Below, piece by piece: positions 9,558 to 19,404 of a DNA stretch of 64,000 nt. The number at the start of each line of letters is the position of its first letter. The stretch's first letter is position 1. This stretch comes from Gracilariopsis chorda. Its lineage: Eukaryota; Rhodophyta; Florideophyceae; Gracilariales; Gracilariaceae. The position numbers and the translations under genes were made by a program. The notes under the pieces are model-generated. The model was not told the DNA's origin, searched no databases, and saw only the letters and a program-made list of their open reading frames with translations. The DNA lies in NCBI GenBank assembly GCA_003194525.1, contig NBIV01000210.1:62001-126000 (forward strand), in the 5' to 3' direction.

Positions 9558-10496
9558 CTATGAGCCGGCGCGAAGACGCAGCGCAGCAAGCACGGCCGCT
9601 ACCAACGCCGCGCTGCCTGCGATGGTACGCAGGAACGCCGCGTCCGCGCCGGCATTCTCCGCGGCGCGCGACCGACTGACGTTTCTCGCGGAGGCGGCGC
9701 TCACCACGCTGGTCAGCTCTTCCACGCTGGGCATCTTGTCGCACCGTTTCACCAGCTCGTAACCGTCCGTCTGCAGCGCGAACACGCTCCACCCTGCGCC
9801 GTAACAAAACAGCAAAGCGCCCTTTTCCACCGCCCGCAGAGTCGGTCTTTTCACCATGAACACGTTTCGAAAGTAGAAAGCGCGTTCAAAACTGTCCTCA
9901 AAGCGCGCCCGACGAGCCGATTCTCGCATCCCCACCGCGGCGCGATCGGCGCTCAAATCAGCGTTCAGTAGCATCCATACGGCTTGCGGGGCGGAAGCCA
10001 CCGCGCCTTCCAGCAGCGGTAGCAACGGATCGCCGCGAGTGGCCACAGGAGCTACAAGCACGTTGGCATGCTCGCTTGGAGTATCTGAAAAGGACCCTGT
10101 GCGAACTCCTTCCGGAAGCGTCACTCCGTCTCGACGGTACTGCGTGGCCGCCGCAGCCGCTGCGCCCGCAGATGGGAACAGCAGAGTACAACTTTGTGCA
10201 CCTCCGATTAAATCGGTGTTGAGCACTGTTTGCAGCGCCACTGTGTTGAGCGTTGCCGACGAATAGGGGTACGTCTCCTCCACGCGTACGTTGAGCCCCG
10301 GTATTATCGCGTCCACACGCACCCGTCGCTGCCCCGCTTGTAGAGCCGCGTTCACTGACTGCGACGCCAGTCGCACCGTCTCGTCCACGCTAGTGGGCGG
10401 CGGGAATGTGGCGCATCCCGTCCATCGCGCTCGTCGCCCCTTCAACCCGCGCACAATCGTGCCGCATTCCACAAACGCAGCCTCACACGCTATCAT
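9558..10496 (-). CDS. DUF1995-like protein with C-terminal membrane anchor
   Basis: This 312-aa protein starts at the first ATG in frame (10496); the frame is open to 10532 but only with non-ATG codons. The segment FPPPTSVDETVRLASQSVNAAL, continuing to RVRVDAIIPGLN, matches the start of the DUF1995 domain found in plastid proteins of plants and algae (the LPA3-like group). RNVFMVKRPTLRAVEKGALLF and a GAGWSVFA strand follow. Near the C-terminus is a hydrophobic Ala/Leu-rich helix (SAALVAAVLAALRL) that could anchor it to a membrane. No clear transit peptide is present, so plastid location is only inferred from the family. The biochemical function is not known. Confidence 0.55.
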   Translation of the reverse strand: MIACEAAFVECGTIVRGLKGRRARWTGCATFPPPTSVDETVRLASQSVNAALQAGQRRVRVDAIIPGLNVRVEETYPYSSATLNTVALQTVLNTDLIGGAQSCTLLFPSAGAAAAAATQYRRDGVTLPEGVRTGSFSDTPSEHANVLVAPVATRGDPLLPLLEGAVASAPQAVWMLLNADLSADRAAVGMRESARRARFEDSFERAFYFRNVFMVKRPTLRAVEKGALLFCYGAGWSVFALQTDGYELVKRCDKMPSVEELTSVVSAASARNVSRSRAAENAGADAAFLRTIAGSAALVAAVLAALRLRAGS

Positions 10497-10965
10497 TGTG
10501 CTGCCCCTCTCCGCCGCCTGCTTGGAGCTCACCCGCGGTCTCCCAAATATCTTCTAGCGCTGTGTCTATCGCTCCACACGTGCTGGCAGCGGTTTGGCTG
10601 CAATTGCAGCAGTGCCACAGGCGGCAGCAGCGCAGTCTGAAGCAATAAAAATGCATAAAACTTCCGTGGCGGCCCCGCGTTCTAGGCTGAGAATCTCAGC
10701 CATATCGTTCCTTGCACTCCACCTACAACATCAACGTCAGGACCCGCCCACCCGTTCGGTACATTGAAGACAAACCCCTCCTCCGCACCCCCAACTCCCG
10801 TCATCCCCCTTCCACTACTACCACCACCACCCTCCACACCCCACAGTAGTTCCACCGCGAGTTCACCCCCACGTCTCGCATTCGTACGCTCAGCGCGCGT
10901 TTACCAGCGCGTACTGCTTTACCCTTCTGCCGAAAGTGCCGACCGTCTTTTCAAGGCGGCGCGCC
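10497..10965. other. Upstream region between divergent genes
   Basis: About 470 bp separate the DUF1995-like gene (minus) from the RING gene (plus). The half nearer the RING gene is C/A-rich (many CCACC and CCTCC runs), typical of 5' leaders here. No other gene is seen. Confidence 0.45.
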
Positions 10966-12147
10966 ATGCCGCCGAGCGCGCCGCGCCGCCGTAGCGGCAT
11001 TTTTCATGTAGAGTCTACTCGCTTGCGCTCCAACGTCGCTGATCAGGTCCAGCGTGACCTGCTTCCCGCCGGTCGCATGCTCTCCGTTTTCCTTGTCCTC
11101 TGTGAGCTCTTCGCCGAGTTTGCCGTCCTGGTATGGTCGCGCGGTCACACCTGCGACCGACCGCTTCGCTTTTGGCTTGCCATTCTCATCATGCTACAGG
11201 TCACCACCGTTCTGCTCAACTGTCTCAACATATGTCAACGACGCGCTGGTATGGAGTCCTTCCGCTTACATCGAAACGGCCTTTCCGCCACTGATATTGA
11301 CATGTATGCAGACACACCGTCCGCTCCCTCAACCTCGTCGCCTGCCTCTAATGACGTCATCGTTCAGGTTATGCATCAGCAGTCTGCCGCCGCCTCCGAA
11401 AACGACCGAATGCCTTTGCTTGATCACGAACTGCAACAGGATCAATCAACGCACATGGTCTTGCAACAGTTGCATCACCAATCGCAACCACAATCCCATC
11501 CCAACCATCCACCTCAGTCTCCTCATTCGTCCACCCCTCCCTCTTCCCAACGCGAGTTTCCGCACTATCAACAGCTCTCTGAATCTTCACGCGCCTTGGT
11601 TTCACCTCAGTTTGTCGACGGCTTCATCCGCCTCGTCAATCTTTGGTACCTAGCTTGGTTTATACTTGGATCTATATGGGTGTCGGACGGAGGTACCTGT
11701 TCAACGGAGGCTCCACATCTCTATCGTCTCATCGTTGCCCTTACTATTATCTACTATGCCCTTCTGTTTCTCCCCCTTGCCTGCTTTTGCCTCATTGTTT
11801 GTTGTCTGCCCTTGTTTATATTGATCTATCGCATCATGTTGCCTTATGCTGAGAGGGAAAGACGTCGTGCTCGTGCCGCTGATCCCGCTCAGGTCCAGAA
11901 TCTTAGTTCTATCACTTTTTCAGCAGAAACCTTTTTGACCCATACAGGCAGTGAGAATCTGGACGATGCCAGTTGTGTAATTTGCCTGTGTGACTATGAG
12001 GATGGAGAAACCGTTAGATTTTTGCCTTGCAAACACCATTTCCACAAGGATTGTGTCGATGTGTGGCTCCGCCTGGACAAAGCATGTTGCCTGTGCAAGC
12101 AGGATATCGATGCTCACAATTCGTCGCCCGCTTCATCTTTAGTCTGA
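10966..12147 (+). CDS. Membrane-bound RING-H2 E3 ubiquitin ligase
   Basis: A 393-aa protein starting at an ATG in good context (gcgccATGc). Two membrane segments lie early (MLSVFLVLCELFAEFAVLVW, then FWLAILIMLQVTTVLLNCL). A long Gln/His/Ser/Pro-rich loop follows, then two or three more spans (LWYLAWFILGSIWV, LIVALTIIYYALLFLPLA, FCLIVCCLPLFILIY). The RING-H2 sits at the cytosolic C-terminus: C337, C340, C355, H357, H360, C363, C374 and C377, with Trp (W367) at the E2-contact position. It should transfer ubiquitin to membrane proteins of the endomembrane system. The layout recalls plant membrane RING proteins with an N-terminal helical bundle. The target is unknown. Confidence 0.88.
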   Translation: MPPSAPRRRSGIFHVESTRLRSNVADQVQRDLLPAGRMLSVFLVLCELFAEFAVLVWSRGHTCDRPLRFWLAILIMLQVTTVLLNCLNICQRRAGMESFRLHRNGLSATDIDMYADTPSAPSTSSPASNDVIVQVMHQQSAAASENDRMPLLDHELQQDQSTHMVLQQLHHQSQPQSHPNHPPQSPHSSTPPSSQREFPHYQQLSESSRALVSPQFVDGFIRLVNLWYLAWFILGSIWVSDGGTCSTEAPHLYRLIVALTIIYYALLFLPLACFCLIVCCLPLFILIYRIMLPYAERERRRARAADPAQVQNLSSITFSAETFLTHTGSENLDDASCVICLCDYEDGETVRFLPCKHHFHKDCVDVWLRLDKACCLCKQDIDAHNSSPASSLV

Positions 12148-12531
12148 TTATACGCCATATTCGTCATATCTTGCATCTAACTGTATCTCTCACTTTTTGC
12201 TGCTGTCGTTGTCAAGTGATTTGGCAGCGAAATCAATATGATAAGCAGTGGCCCAATAGTTAACAGCTGCTATTTAGCAATGAATGCATCTTGATAACTA
12301 AGTATACTTCCGTACTCCTCGCGTTGTACGCTTCGGGGGTATGTATCGAGACTTTGGGCTGGTGGTCATGCTTATTGCTTTGAGAACTAAGGGCTTCAAC
12401 TGTTCGACGTACAAAGTGCTGAGCGAGCACGAACATACCGATCATTGCTCATGTTCCTCGCCTCAAAATTTGTGTTTACTTCCACCTATCTAAAGATGGA
12501 TACCATTTTTCCTTCTCTTGATGTGGCTCAT
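12148..12531. other. 3' flanks of convergent genes
   Basis: This 384-bp AT-richer space lies between the RING gene and the convergent acyltransferase gene. No coding signal. Confidence 0.5.
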
Positions 12532-13650
12532 TCACGTTGATGCGGAAGGATTGTCAGACGCTGACACCGGTGAATCAAGATGAAGTTGCAATCCCTTGCG
12601 TAGCTTTGCTCCACGAGTAATTGCATGGTATTCAAGCTTATCAGTGTAGTTGGAATTTGAGCTCACGAGTTGCTCACGGAACGCAGCTTCGCTTTCTCGT
12701 ACCATCATCGCGTGTACATTATTTGCGAACAACACTGGATCTTTCTTTTCTGCTTCGGAGGGGTAGTATATAGGCAGGCGGTAGTAGCGCACTCTGTTCC
12801 ATGGCTGACTCAGAATACCCATTAAATACGGCCGCGTACGTATAGATTCATATGTTGGGGAGAACCAGGTGTACTCGTAACGAATCAACACAGGCGCTAC
12901 GGGCAAACCTGCCACAAAAGCACCAGTCCGGAAAGCAAGCATGTGTTTCCCATTCGTAGTCGTTCCTTCAGGAAATATAGCCACGGGAGGTATGTCAGAA
13001 GAAGAGCTGTCGACAATGCGCTGACGATCTGAAATAGCTTGTGTAACGCTAATACCGCCGTTATTCAGGCGATCAATGTAGAAAGCGTGTTGTGCTGCCC
13101 CGACGCGACCAACTCCAGGTATTTTCCACACATTTGATTTAGCTACGAAAGCCGGTGCGTATAGGTATGCCAGCAGACATGGATCTGCCAGGCTAGAATG
13201 GTTTGTCAAAATTGTTGCTTTCTGCGCTTTCCTATGGTCGTACTCAGGGTGGTCAGTCCCTTCTACGGTCCAAAAACCAAGTGAGAAAAGGAGTGCTCGA
13301 CCAAGAAACTTCGTCGCAGCTTCGACAAGGGCTCGTCTCCATCTTGGGAGAACAGTTGGTTCAAAATGAGTGAGGGAATGATTCGTAACAACCGGTCCAA
13401 AGAGTCGGACAACGATATAGGAGAGAAAGATCGATATCAATGCCACCGAGAGCCGCAATGGGATAAGGATGATGGCGGAAAACTTGATTAGAAGGTCAAT
13501 TAACAGGGGAGGTTTCGATGAATGTCTTCGAAATGGGTCAAAGGCGGAATGCGAGACCGGTCGAAGAAGGCGTCCATGTTCAGCTATAAACGTCGCATTT
13601 TCTTCTTCATTCGTTGTTTCTGAGTCCTGCATTCTTGTTGGCCTGGTCAT
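12532..13650 (-). CDS. PlsC-type lysophospholipid acyltransferase
   Basis: A 372-aa protein from the first ATG in frame (13650); an ATG at 13632 would remove six residues. A long hydrophobic segment (FSAIILIPLRLSVALISIFL) precedes the catalytic region. The HX4D motif is present as NHSSLADP and the substrate-binding motif as FPEGTTT, both diagnostic of glycerolipid acyltransferases. The order and the RYEYTWFSPTYESI segment resemble the LPCAT/LPEAT group more than LPA acyltransferases. It should re-acylate lysophospholipids in the ER. No EF-hands follow the catalytic domain, unlike LPCAT1/2. Substrate choice cannot be read from sequence. Confidence 0.85.
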   Translation of the reverse strand: MTRPTRMQDSETTNEEENATFIAEHGRLLRPVSHSAFDPFRRHSSKPPLLIDLLIKFSAIILIPLRLSVALISIFLSYIVVRLFGPVVTNHSLTHFEPTVLPRWRRALVEAATKFLGRALLFSLGFWTVEGTDHPEYDHRKAQKATILTNHSSLADPCLLAYLYAPAFVAKSNVWKIPGVGRVGAAQHAFYIDRLNNGGISVTQAISDRQRIVDSSSSDIPPVAIFPEGTTTNGKHMLAFRTGAFVAGLPVAPVLIRYEYTWFSPTYESIRTRPYLMGILSQPWNRVRYYRLPIYYPSEAEKKDPVLFANNVHAMMVRESEAAFREQLVSSNSNYTDKLEYHAITRGAKLRKGLQLHLDSPVSASDNPSAST

Positions 13651-14430
13651 CAGATACTCAAAAAGAACACCAGCAAAGAGGACTGTACAATAACCCACTC
13701 GTGAAGCCTGCGGTGAGTCCTGGAGTCTTATGCCAGACTTTGCGCCAGTAGCAAAGACTTAGGAGTTCAAGAGCTTTTCGTTACAGCGAGAATGAAGGTG
13801 TGAAGACGTCGATGCCACCACCGCACCTTTGCATTCAGTGCATGCATTTTGGTATTCCTTGTTGCAAGCATTTGCAATTCGCCACGAATTTTTGACGTCG
13901 CCCAAAATCCGAGTTGTAAGCTTTCGCGCAGTTGTACAGGATGCCATGTGTGACAGTTTTCTATCATTGAAGGATAGATGAGGATCAGTCGACCAGCCGC
14001 TTGGAAGCGCTCATGGAATCAGGTAGCCTGTAAGTTCTGCCTGTGGAACCGTTGTAGATGAGCTGATGTCACCGTTTGCAGTGGCATGGTTGAGGCCCGT
14101 TCTTTAGGAACATGAACGTGAACGTGAACGTGAACACGCAGAGCTGCGATCGATATTGAGATGGGATGTTGCTTTGAACAGATTCGCTACCGTTTTGAAC
14201 CTGAACAAATGTAATCGGGCGGGCAGAGGTAGAAGAGTACGGGAGGCCTTGTCGGGTTTCTTGAAGTACAGCTCTATGTCCTAAGTCTATGAAGAGTGCA
14301 TTTGTCGTACCAAGTTTGTTGGAACGCGTGTTTCTTAGACGGCTCAAGCTTCGGAAACACCTATTTCCTCAACATACCGTCCTTTTGCGCGTGTTAAGCC
14401 AGCGATTTAATAAATCGTTTGCTGGGTGGG
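13651..14430. other. Intergenic, no gene seen
   Basis: About 780 bp between the acyltransferase start and the 3' end of the mitochondrial carrier gene, both on the minus strand. A short hexamer run (GAACGT repeated about four times) is at about 14113-14136. A 92-codon frame at 14069-14347 on the minus strand has no recognisable features. Confidence 0.4.
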
Positions 14431-15336
14431 TTACAAAATCTTCCTAACTTGTTCCAAAACAAGAAACATTGCCACCGTGTGACCAGCGCATCTAGAGAAA
14501 TATGGTGTAAATCCTTTCCACAACGCTGTCACCCCTTCCAACCTGGAGACTTTCACCATAGCATGCACCAAATTCCGATACGGCATTACTCCATCGACTG
14601 GGCGTTGATTCTGCAAGCGGGTCTTCGCGGAATCGATAGGCAACGTTACCACTGAATAGCAAAACCCAGACGTAGTAGACGCTGCAAAATGTAGCGGCAC
14701 ACCATCTTGCAAAACTCCGATGCCTAATCCGCTAAATACTTCTTTCGCCTGATCATAAGTACCGAGTTGAACGCAATTAACAACCATGCTTCGTGCTACC
14801 GTCGGGGTGGCACCCCTCCACAGGCCTCGAACACCTTCTTCCCTAGCAATCCGCCACAATGCATCGAAAATATTTCGATATCCACGTCTCTTTGATGCTT
14901 CAGCTGCACCATCGCTGTACATACGCACCATCGAAAGCTCTACAGGCGTTGCAATTGCGCTTGCAATACCACCGGCTGCCATACCAATCCCAAACTTGGC
15001 TCCTGTTGATATAGAGCTGCGTTCTTTCATATAAGCGTCTCGAAAAGTTGAGTACAGCCCTAGACGTAGAGTGGTATACGTAACTTGACGTGTTAGAGCA
15101 GCTGATAAACCCGAATACATTGCTTTCACTCCTTCCGTCTTCGATATCATTCTTGCAGCATGTAGAAAGCCTCTGTACGGAGTTTCTGTGGTTCCTTCGC
15201 CAGCGATCTGCATCCTTACCTTGATGACATCGGCAGGATGAATAAGAAGCCATGAGAGAACCCCAGCTGTACCACCACGCACAAAGGGTAGGAGTGGATT
15301 TGTCTTTTGATCCATGCTGCTTTGCCTGGTAGCCAT
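14431..15336 (-). CDS. SLC25A11: Mitochondrial 2-oxoglutarate/malate-type carrier
   Basis: A 301-aa protein, the usual length of the mitochondrial carrier family, with three repeats of about 100 residues. Each repeat starts with a PX[DE]XX[KR]-type motif: HPADVIKVRM, TPVELSMVRM and LPIDSAKTRL. Segments RQVTYTTLRLGLY, RRGYRNIFDALWRIAREEGV and LWKGFTPYFSR place it with the oxoglutarate carriers (SLC25A11/DTC) rather than nucleotide carriers. It would exchange 2-oxoglutarate or other dicarboxylates for malate across the inner mitochondrial membrane. The frame is open further upstream without an ATG, so 15336 is the start; an ATG at 15315 is also possible. Confidence 0.88.
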   Translation of the reverse strand: MATRQSSMDQKTNPLLPFVRGGTAGVLSWLLIHPADVIKVRMQIAGEGTTETPYRGFLHAARMISKTEGVKAMYSGLSAALTRQVTYTTLRLGLYSTFRDAYMKERSSISTGAKFGIGMAAGGIASAIATPVELSMVRMYSDGAAEASKRRGYRNIFDALWRIAREEGVRGLWRGATPTVARSMVVNCVQLGTYDQAKEVFSGLGIGVLQDGVPLHFAASTTSGFCYSVVTLPIDSAKTRLQNQRPVDGVMPYRNLVHAMVKVSRLEGVTALWKGFTPYFSRCAGHTVAMFLVLEQVRKIL

Positions 15337-16964
15337 GCCGGAGTAAGAGACAGCTTTCAAAGCGGAAGCACTTCTCACGTTATTAGGGTAAACGCTTGCC
15401 AGGGTGCGATGTCAGCTCAGACCCTCAGCATGTATGTCGACGGGAATGCTCAAAGCGCACCTTCAGCAATGACATGATCTCCGTGGAAACTGTATGAGGG
15501 CATGTGATACAGTTCAGTCTGTGTTCGTTTTTTAAATCTTGATTCACTGTGCTCGGCTGGGATGCATGCTTATCGTTTTCAGGAAGACAAATAGATCATC
15601 CCCACTCGCCCACTTCATGAAGGGCGCAGCATGGTGTACTCGCCACTCGCGAAGTATAGCATTTTGGTAGAGAGCCTGAGTGGAAAGTTTTTAAGCTATG
15701 TATCTCAGCGCCTGAAAATGTTCGCCGTTCTCTTTCGATAGAACCCTTCTTCTTCTATATTGTGGGTTCAGTATGCCTGATTACGGCATATTGATAGAGG
15801 TTTCTTATAAGAAAACCCTCTCTCTCCCAAGAAAGGCTGGATAGAACCCTGTAACACAGCATAACAATGTTCGTCCACGAGTGATTTCTGCCCAGTAAAG
15901 GCAAGGGAACATATGATTTCTTTCAACAACGACAAAACGGGCTTTTATGTAGCCACTCAAGAGAGGAAAAGTTATACAAGCTTTGCATATGAAATAGAAG
16001 TATGGGTTACTTTTAGACCTGCAATCGAACTGCTGGGAGAAGGCGCTATGGGGAACCGAAGGGGTTTACTTCGTTTGTTATTTCTGTATTGGACTCCATA
16101 GCCTACAGCTTTTTGTCTTCCGCTTCAGATGCTGTAGTAGCGTGGTGTGTGTTATGGGCCCACGCAACTGATTCCGAAATTATTATAGGGTGTAGTTTAA
16201 TACTCAAGCACTGCTCGGTTGTATTCTGTGACACATGCCGAAATAAACCTGAGAGATGCGTGTTCGTAAAAGAGAACGAGAGAGAAGCGTGAGAGGTTTG
16301 GTGGCCACAGAGTTTCTGTTGTGTAGATTGCGCACCCCATACGCAGAAGTAGAATCGTGGGGCACATGCACTGCAATCATCACCTTCTCTACTACTATCT
16401 ACGACAAGTAGACAAACGCTAACTAAATAAGCAGCGAATCTACATGAAGCTCCACTTCATAGACGCTGTGTACTATTTTAAGAGTTCTTATCTGTTTCAC
16501 ATGCTTTCTAGCAGCGAGCAATCTACTGTACAGGGGGAGGGGGAGGAAGAGGCTCACGGTAGTGCAACTTTGAGCAGTGCCTCCCTCTAATTAGTGCCAC
16601 CAAGGAGCACGTTGCACACCTCCACGGAGGGATCTCAAGAGCGGCTGACGCTTCCTCACTTCTAAGGATGTCTAGCCCTCTTCGCTGCTCATTGATTTCA
16701 TGCTACGCAACTGAGAGGACCACTGTGGTAACAATACAAACCAAACTGATCTACAGCGCCAGATGCTTATTACCGTGCTCTTGTATATGAATACGATGCT
16801 TCTCATCAAAGTTTTCGATGCGTCTTTCAATACTGCCCGAATCTTACTAGTTCCCATTGTTGTTGCCGGTACGGATGGCACTACTGCGGATGCTCACCCG
16901 TACCTTCCGAAAGCCCTTACAGAATATTCACAATAGGGGGGAGGAGTTGTTTGACTTCCAAAGT
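15337..16964. other. Intergenic, no gene seen
   Basis: About 1.6 kb of AT-richer DNA between two minus-strand genes. No frame longer than about 70 codons looks coding, and no RNA gene could be recognised. It could hold decayed repeats. Confidence 0.4.
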
Positions 16965-18959
16965 TCAAGAGTATAGCGTCTGCATGACAACATCATCGCG
17001 TTCTGCTTGTGTAATATCAGCAAGCTCCCAACTTCCTTCCCACAATCTCAGGATTCTTTCGTGATACCCGAGAAGCGTAGGGCGGTGACCAACGCTAACG
17101 ATTGTAGCCCCTAATCCTAAAACCAACTCGTACATTGCTTTCTCAATTTGGACGCTTAAGGCGCTTGTGCCTTCATCAATGATTGCCACACCAGTTCCTG
17201 ACAAGAATAATCGCGCAAACTGCAAACGCTGTTGCTCACCAAGACTGAGGACATCACCCCAGTCAGCAACGGCATCTAATCCACCCATTCTTGAGGGCAA
17301 TTCAGAGAGTTCAACGAGATCTAATGCGCGAAGCAAAGCAGCATCCGTGAAATTGGCCGTCTTCACATCTTTGGGGTATACAAGATTGTCACGCAAAGAT
17401 CCAAGCGTGCAGTATGGTTTTTGTGGAAGGAAGAATAGTTCACTATGGTCCGGACATGTAATGATTCCCGATCCATTCGTCCACAAGCCTGCTAGGGCAC
17501 GAAGTAGAGACGATTTTCCATTACCTGAGGGGCCACAAACTAGAAGCCTTTCACCGGGGGTAAGTGTAAAGGACAGATTGTCGATCAGTTTTCGTGGCAT
17601 ATCGTCACCGGGGGTGTAGAGCGTAAGATTTTGAACAGATAGGAATCTGTTTCTTCCAGGGATCTCGTTAAGTACAATGCCACCTCGATGACCACGTCCT
17701 CTTGTGAGGTTCTTCTCAGAATTTGTCCCAAACGTTCGCTGCTCTTCTTCAATGTTGTCCTCAAGCGCTTGTACAAACTGAGCAAGTCGATCAATTCCTG
17801 CTCCAAACTGACTTAGACTATCAAAACGATTGACAACCAGACTGAGATCATCAAGGATATGAGAGAATGCGCTCATACTTTGGGTAACGCTACCCAGTTC
17901 TATAGCTCCAGCGAAGTACCTTGGAGCTACCAAAAAAGCGGGTAAGATACGTACGGCATACTTGTATCCTGTTTGCAAAAAGCCTACTTGGCGTCTCAGG
18001 TCAATGACATCTGACATATTCTCTATGGCGGCTTTTAAACGACGAGTAATCTCAGCATTCTCACGTTTCTCACCGTTGAAGAAAGCAATGCTTTCCGCAT
18101 TCTCTCGCATTCGAATGAGTCCATATCGCAGGTCAGCTTCACGAACAATCTGATTGTAATTAAGTCCGATGAGTCGTTTTCCGAGAACAGCTGTGAGGTA
18201 AGTTCCGGTGGATGCGTACACCAGAAGAACAGCAAACAAATAAGGATAGATAGAGAACAGAATAGTCGAAAAGGAAACAAGGTCAATGGCGGATACAAGA
18301 AGAGTTAGAAATAGTGCCAGAGACTCGGTTGTGAAGGAGTTAAGATCTTGTGCAATGCGCTGATCGGGGTTATCCACAGCTTCAAGCGTGTAAAAGTTGC
18401 GGTTAGAACAGTACTGCTTCAAGACGCGGTTCGTGATCCAGTCCCGCCAGCGAAGGGCGCACTTGTCCCGAAAGTAGTGGTAGTATACTATCACTGGGGT
18501 GAAGGCAAGCAGAACAGCACAGAAGACTTCTGCTTGGTGGTAAAAGAGCTCGGCGTTCTTAGTGTTGAGCGCAGTCCAAAAGTCGCGCGAAACAAAGGAG
18601 AAGAGAACAGAAATACCAGATTGCAGAAAGGTAAGGGCGACAACTGAGGTCAAGTCGCGACGTGCTTGCTTCTCTGCTTTCCAGTACGGTAGAGCCAAGC
18701 GAGAGAAAAGTGAAAATAAACGACCTATTTCACGGCGTTTTCGTTCGGCGTCGGTCTCTTCTGGAAGTCCTGGCTTTCGATTATCTTTTTGTTCGGAGTT
18801 GGGGTCTTGTGCCAAAGAAGACGTGGTAACTCTTCTGTTTGGTCTGAAGGCATTCTGTGGTCGTTTGCTCCTTCGGTCCAAGGATGCTCGGGAAAGGGAT
18901 TGGATAGAATGCAAGGACGGGGTGAACGAAGAAATGAAGGTAACAGACTGGAATCGCAT
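16965..18959 (-). CDS. ABCD-type half transporter, probably plastid (ABCD2-like)
   Basis: A 664-aa half-size ABC transporter. The start ATG at 18959 gives MRFQSVTFISSFTP with a Ser/Arg-rich N-terminus of about 60 residues that could be a transit peptide; the frame upstream lacks an ATG. The membrane domain carries FWTALNTKN and the NPDQRIAQDL motif typical of the ABCD/SbmA branch. The ATPase domain has Walker A GPSGNGKSS (about 476-484), Q-loop FLPQKPY, the signature LSLGEQQRL (about 570) in its ABCD-type form, Walker B VAIIDEGTSAL and the H-loop SVGHRP. Of known relatives, the chloroplast ABCD2 of plants fits better than the peroxisomal fatty-acyl-CoA transporters, which lack such an N-terminus. 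The substrate is unknown. Confidence 0.86.
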   Translation of the reverse strand: MRFQSVTFISSFTPSLHSIQSLSRASLDRRSKRPQNAFRPNRRVTTSSLAQDPNSEQKDNRKPGLPEETDAERKRREIGRLFSLFSRLALPYWKAEKQARRDLTSVVALTFLQSGISVLFSFVSRDFWTALNTKNAELFYHQAEVFCAVLLAFTPVIVYYHYFRDKCALRWRDWITNRVLKQYCSNRNFYTLEAVDNPDQRIAQDLNSFTTESLALFLTLLVSAIDLVSFSTILFSIYPYLFAVLLVYASTGTYLTAVLGKRLIGLNYNQIVREADLRYGLIRMRENAESIAFFNGEKRENAEITRRLKAAIENMSDVIDLRRQVGFLQTGYKYAVRILPAFLVAPRYFAGAIELGSVTQSMSAFSHILDDLSLVVNRFDSLSQFGAGIDRLAQFVQALEDNIEEEQRTFGTNSEKNLTRGRGHRGGIVLNEIPGRNRFLSVQNLTLYTPGDDMPRKLIDNLSFTLTPGERLLVCGPSGNGKSSLLRALAGLWTNGSGIITCPDHSELFFLPQKPYCTLGSLRDNLVYPKDVKTANFTDAALLRALDLVELSELPSRMGGLDAVADWGDVLSLGEQQRLQFARLFLSGTGVAIIDEGTSALSVQIEKAMYELVLGLGATIVSVGHRPTLLGYHERILRLWEGSWELADITQAERDDVVMQTLYS

Positions 18960-19404
18960 TCTGAGATATTCAAGCGCCAGGGATAGAAGGCTAGTTCTCA
19001 CGAACGATAATGGTCGCCAGTGAATATGGGAGAACACGCAATACCCACTATCTTTACACAACGCTGCCCTTCGTCAGCTCTACTAAGTAAAAACGTGAAG
19101 TGGACGCTGAAAAGCATGTGCTTCACTGCAGTGCAAAAATGCATCTCTGCTTCACGTCGCTTCGCAAATTTGCGGCTGTTCATGTAACGTGACGGCCATA
19201 CACCTTGTGTACGTGTGCTCAAACCGCCGCCGCCGTACGCCAAGTGTGCAGGATCGTATGTAGGTGCATTCCACAAAGGCGCAGAAACCCACTCCGCGTT
19301 GGCCTGTTCACCAGCCCTTTTACCAGCACCGCGTCCACCCGCGTAGGCTGCAGACTTCCACATCGCGCGCTCCCTCTGTCGCGAGACGTCGCCCCTAGCT
19401 CACG
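18960..19404. promoter_or_regulatory. Upstream region of divergent ABCD and ADC synthase genes
   Basis: About 445 bp between divergent start codons. The half next to ADC synthase is CG-rich with many CGC steps. No clear core promoter element was seen. Confidence 0.4.
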